A stretch of DNA of 52,874 nt from contig NZ_RDBP01000012.1 of assembly GCF_008042045.1 (NCBI RefSeq), positions 618,586 to 671,459 on the forward strand. The letters are read 5' to 3'. A model generated the notes under the pieces. The model saw nothing but the letters and a program-made list of their open reading frames with translations. It ran no database searches and was not told the origin of the DNA. Source of the DNA: Streptomyces sp. T39. Its GTDB lineage: Bacteria; Actinomycetota; Actinomycetes; Streptomycetales; Streptomycetaceae. This document shows, one piece after another, positions 50,967 to 52,874 of this stretch. A program made the position numbers and the translations under genes. Every line of letters begins with the position of its first letter. Position 1 is the stretch's first letter.

Positions 50967-51638
50967 TCAGGACGCGAGCCTCAGCGCCTCCTGCACCGCG
51001 TCGGCCAGGGTGTCGACGACCGGCACGCCGACCGCCTCCAGACTGGCCCTGCTGTGGGATCCGCCCGTGTAGAGGACCGCGTGGGCGCCGACGTGGGCGG
51101 CCGCCACCGCGTCGTCGACCGCGTCGCCGATCACCACCGTGCGCCGCGGGTCGGCACCCTCCAGGGCCGCGAGGTGGCGTTCCATGTGGCGGGCCTTGGA
51201 CCCGCCGGAGGGCCCGGTGCGTCCGTCGACCCGCAGGAAGCGGCTCTCTATGCCGTAACCGCGCACGACGGGCACCAGCTCCTCGTGCCCGTACATGCTC
51301 AGCAGCGACTGGCTCCGCCCCGCCAGCTGCCAGTCGCGCAGCAGCTCCTCCACACCGGCGGTCAGACCGCAGCCCGTACGGCGCTCGGTGTAGTAGCGGT
51401 GGAAGGCGGCGTCCATGACCTCCCACTCCGCGTCGCTGGGACGCCGGCCCATCAGGCGCTCGTAGAAGAGCGGGATCGGCACGCAGTAGAGGTCGCGGTA
51501 GCGCTCGATCGTGAGCGGCGCGACACCCGCCTCGGCGAAGGCCGCGTTGGTGGCCCCGATGACCGCCGTGATGTCGTCGAGCAGTGTGCCGTTCCAGTCC
51601 CAGACCAGGTGGGCGCCGTGATTCCCCGTCTTCCCCAT
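50967..51638 (-). CDS. HAD-superfamily hydrolase (phosphoglycolate-phosphatase-like)
   Basis: 223 aa. Motif I is VWDWNGTLLDD with nucleophile D14; the usual second Asp is Asn, a variant seen in some HAD phosphatases (DxN). An alpha-helical cap (about 25-95) follows, then motif II (LLSMYG), a Lys (SKARHMERHL) and motif IV VVIGDAVDDAVAAAHVGAHAV. Substrate unknown; small phosphorylated metabolites are typical. Confidence 0.9.
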   Translation of the reverse strand: MGKTGNHGAHLVWDWNGTLLDDITAVIGATNAAFAEAGVAPLTIERYRDLYCVPIPLFYERLMGRRPSDAEWEVMDAAFHRYYTERRTGCGLTAGVEELLRDWQLAGRSQSLLSMYGHEELVPVVRGYGIESRFLRVDGRTGPSGGSKARHMERHLAALEGADPRRTVVIGDAVDDAVAAAHVGAHAVLYTGGSHSRASLEAVGVPVVDTLADAVQEALRLAS

Positions 51639-51702
51639 GCCGACAAACGGTACCGGCAGGGTGCGACAGCCGGACCGGCCCGGGGGTGGACCGGTGCCCG
51701 GG

Positions 51703-52209
51703 TCAGCCGACGATGGCGGGGATCTCCTGCACGCCGAACCAGAGCAGCTCGTGGTCCTCCGCCCCGTCCACGACGAACTGCGCGTCGTCGTCGCCGTGGT
51801 CGGCCGCGCCCAGCGCGTCGACGGCGGCGGACACGTCGTCCACGGCGTCGTCGGCGTCCGCGTGGACGGCCGCCGCCCGGGTCAGCGGGACCGCCCGGGC
51901 GATCCGGACCTCACCGAGCGCGCTCGCGTCGAGCACCTCGTCGGGGTCGGCCACCGCGTCCTGGTCGGGCACGTCGACGGCGACGACCACCCGCCGGCGC
52001 GGGGCGTCGACGGCCCGGGCGAGCAGGCGCAGCGAGGCGGCCGCCGCACGGTTCAGCGCGGCGTACTCCAGCTCCTCGATGTCGTCGGAGACGTACCACT
52101 CGCGCAGCCCCGGGGTGACCGCGTAGGCGGTCAGCGGGCCGGGGCCCAGCTCGCCCGCCTCGTGCGCCTCTGCGAGACCGGGAAGGGTCAGGGGGACGTA
52201 GACGCGCAT
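51703..52209 (-). CDS. DUF6912 family protein
   Basis: 168 aa. Starts at ATG 52209 with MRVYVPLTLPGLAEAHEAGELGPGP, the conserved beginning of a Streptomyces family of unknown function. The middle has an alternating strand/acidic pattern (VVVAVDVPDQDAV), and the C-terminus ends DHELLWFGVQEIPAIVG. No membrane segment or catalytic motif is visible. Earlier in-frame starts would add low-complexity leader sequence. Confidence 0.85.
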   Translation of the reverse strand: MRVYVPLTLPGLAEAHEAGELGPGPLTAYAVTPGLREWYVSDDIEELEYAALNRAAAASLRLLARAVDAPRRRVVVAVDVPDQDAVADPDEVLDASALGEVRIARAVPLTRAAAVHADADDAVDDVSAAVDALGAADHGDDDAQFVVDGAEDHELLWFGVQEIPAIVG

Positions 52210-52480
52210 GCGGGCCGCTTTCGTAGTCGGAAATGCGCCCTCAGGATACGTGCGGCGTCCCCGATCGAGGTGCCCGTCCCCGGCTTCGCCGCGTCCACCC
52301 CGTGCGATCGGCGCCCCGCTCCTTCCCGGGCGCCCCATGGGCCGGATCACCCTGATAGGTGACATCCACCGCGGGGCCCCGGGCCCTTCGCCGCACGTTG
52401 CGGCACGGCGGCGCACGCCATAGAAGTTCCCCGTCGAAGCTACTTCCCGGTACCCAGCCCGGGACCGGCACATCGGGGCG

Positions 52481-52874
52481 ATGCGCATGGACAGGACCAG
52501 GCCCGCAGGACGGCACGACCAGCGCAGGCCGGCGGCAGCGGCCGCGGCAGCGCTGACCCGGGCCCGCGGCAGGCAGCACAAACCGCACTACTGGTTCGCC
52601 GACCGCCTGCTGGCGGTGCTCAGCGGCCGGCGGCCCGTGCACTGGATGCTCGGCCACACCATCGGCGAGGCCTACGAACAACTGGTCCGTCTGGCCCCGG
52701 GGGCGCCGCTGCGCCCGGCGGACCAGGTGACGCCCGTCGTCCGCCACTGCGGCGAGTTCCACCCGGGCCCCGGTGTGATCGAGGCCTTCGCCCGCATCGG
52801 CTCCGGCGAACGCGTCGCCGCCATGGCCTTCCGCCTCGAACAGGGCCCCGACCACCGCTGGCGCTGCGCCGCCG
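52481..52874 (+). CDS. Rv3235-family protein, truncated by the window edge
   Basis: 131 codons visible; the frame is open at 52874. The core HYWFADRLLAVLSGRRPVHWMLGHT, then VRHCGEFHPGPGVIEAFARIGSGERVAAMAFRLEQ and DHRWRCAA matches, from memory, actinobacterial Rv3235-like proteins that usually lie just before secA. ATG 52481 has only GGGGCG upstream; ATG 52487 is an alternative. The first 35 residues are basic and disordered. Function unknown. Confidence 0.82.
   Translation, partial: MRMDRTRPAGRHDQRRPAAAAAAALTRARGRQHKPHYWFADRLLAVLSGRRPVHWMLGHTIGEAYEQLVRLAPGAPLRPADQVTPVVRHCGEFHPGPGVIEAFARIGSGERVAAMAFRLEQGPDHRWRCAA

Overview
The window is high-GC actinobacterial chromosome, almost certainly Streptomyces. 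The codon third position is nearly always G or C, GTG starts are frequent, only one in-frame TTA codon was noticed, and the markers are typical (CGNR zinc finger, DUF3039, DUF6912, Rv3235 family, 180-kDa NAD-glutamate dehydrogenase, HemD-type regulator NnaR beside narK). From memory the order resembles the S. coelicolor core chromosome around SCO2940-SCO3004. I see no transposase, prophage, CRISPR array or biosynthetic cluster.

Layout. (1) 1-2503: part of a xanthine-dehydrogenase-family operon. The FAD subunit is intact, but the following gene ends in tandem repeats and the first 150 bp are a fold-back: a 102-bp perfect inverted repeat plus an inverted scrap of the molybdopterin subunit. (2) 2709-7553: GH20 hexosaminidase with its sugar ABC importer. 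(3) 7804-10952: DUF3039, YqgE/AlgH, murA, HU. (4) 11300-15520: ACT-domain malic enzyme and a HelD-like RNA polymerase motor, separated by a structured RNA candidate with a SigR-type promoter and its own terminator. (5) 15694-17943: ECF sigma/anti-sigma pair and a CGNR protein. (6) 18150-20818: nitrate block nnaR-narK with GlnR-like boxes. (7) 20913-23331: LysR regulator divergent from an MFS exporter. (8) 23411-30103: ssrA (tmRNA, also with a SigR-type promoter), smpB, S41 protease, ftsX, ftsE, a small zinc-ribbon protein, a (DGGA)n LAETG surface protein, prfB. (9) 30163-37233: two Ser/Thr kinases divergent from an FHA-FtsK-type ATPase. (10) 37417-41040: a second sugar ABC importer with a TTA codon in the binding protein and a beta-domain inserted in one permease. 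(11) 41156-44620: EamA/SMR-like protein, GT2-methyltransferase fusion and polytopic glycosyltransferase, probably a lipid-linked glycan module. (12) 45001-52874: NAD-glutamate dehydrogenase, DJ-1/PfpI protein, HAD phosphatase, DUF6912 and a truncated Rv3235-family gene.

How the genes fit together. Much of the window is housekeeping: peptidoglycan precursor synthesis (murA), chromosome packing (HU), ribosome rescue and termination (ssrA, smpB, prfB), division (ftsEX), anaplerosis (malic enzyme) and nitrogen metabolism (nnaR, narK, glutamate dehydrogenase). The items most worth pursuing are the orphan structured RNA between the helD-like and malic enzyme genes, the two matching SigR-type promoters, the kinase/FHA-ATPase block, the permease with an inserted domain, the glycosyltransferase-methyltransferase module and the inverted junction at the left edge. 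All functional calls rest on reading motifs; no database search was run.
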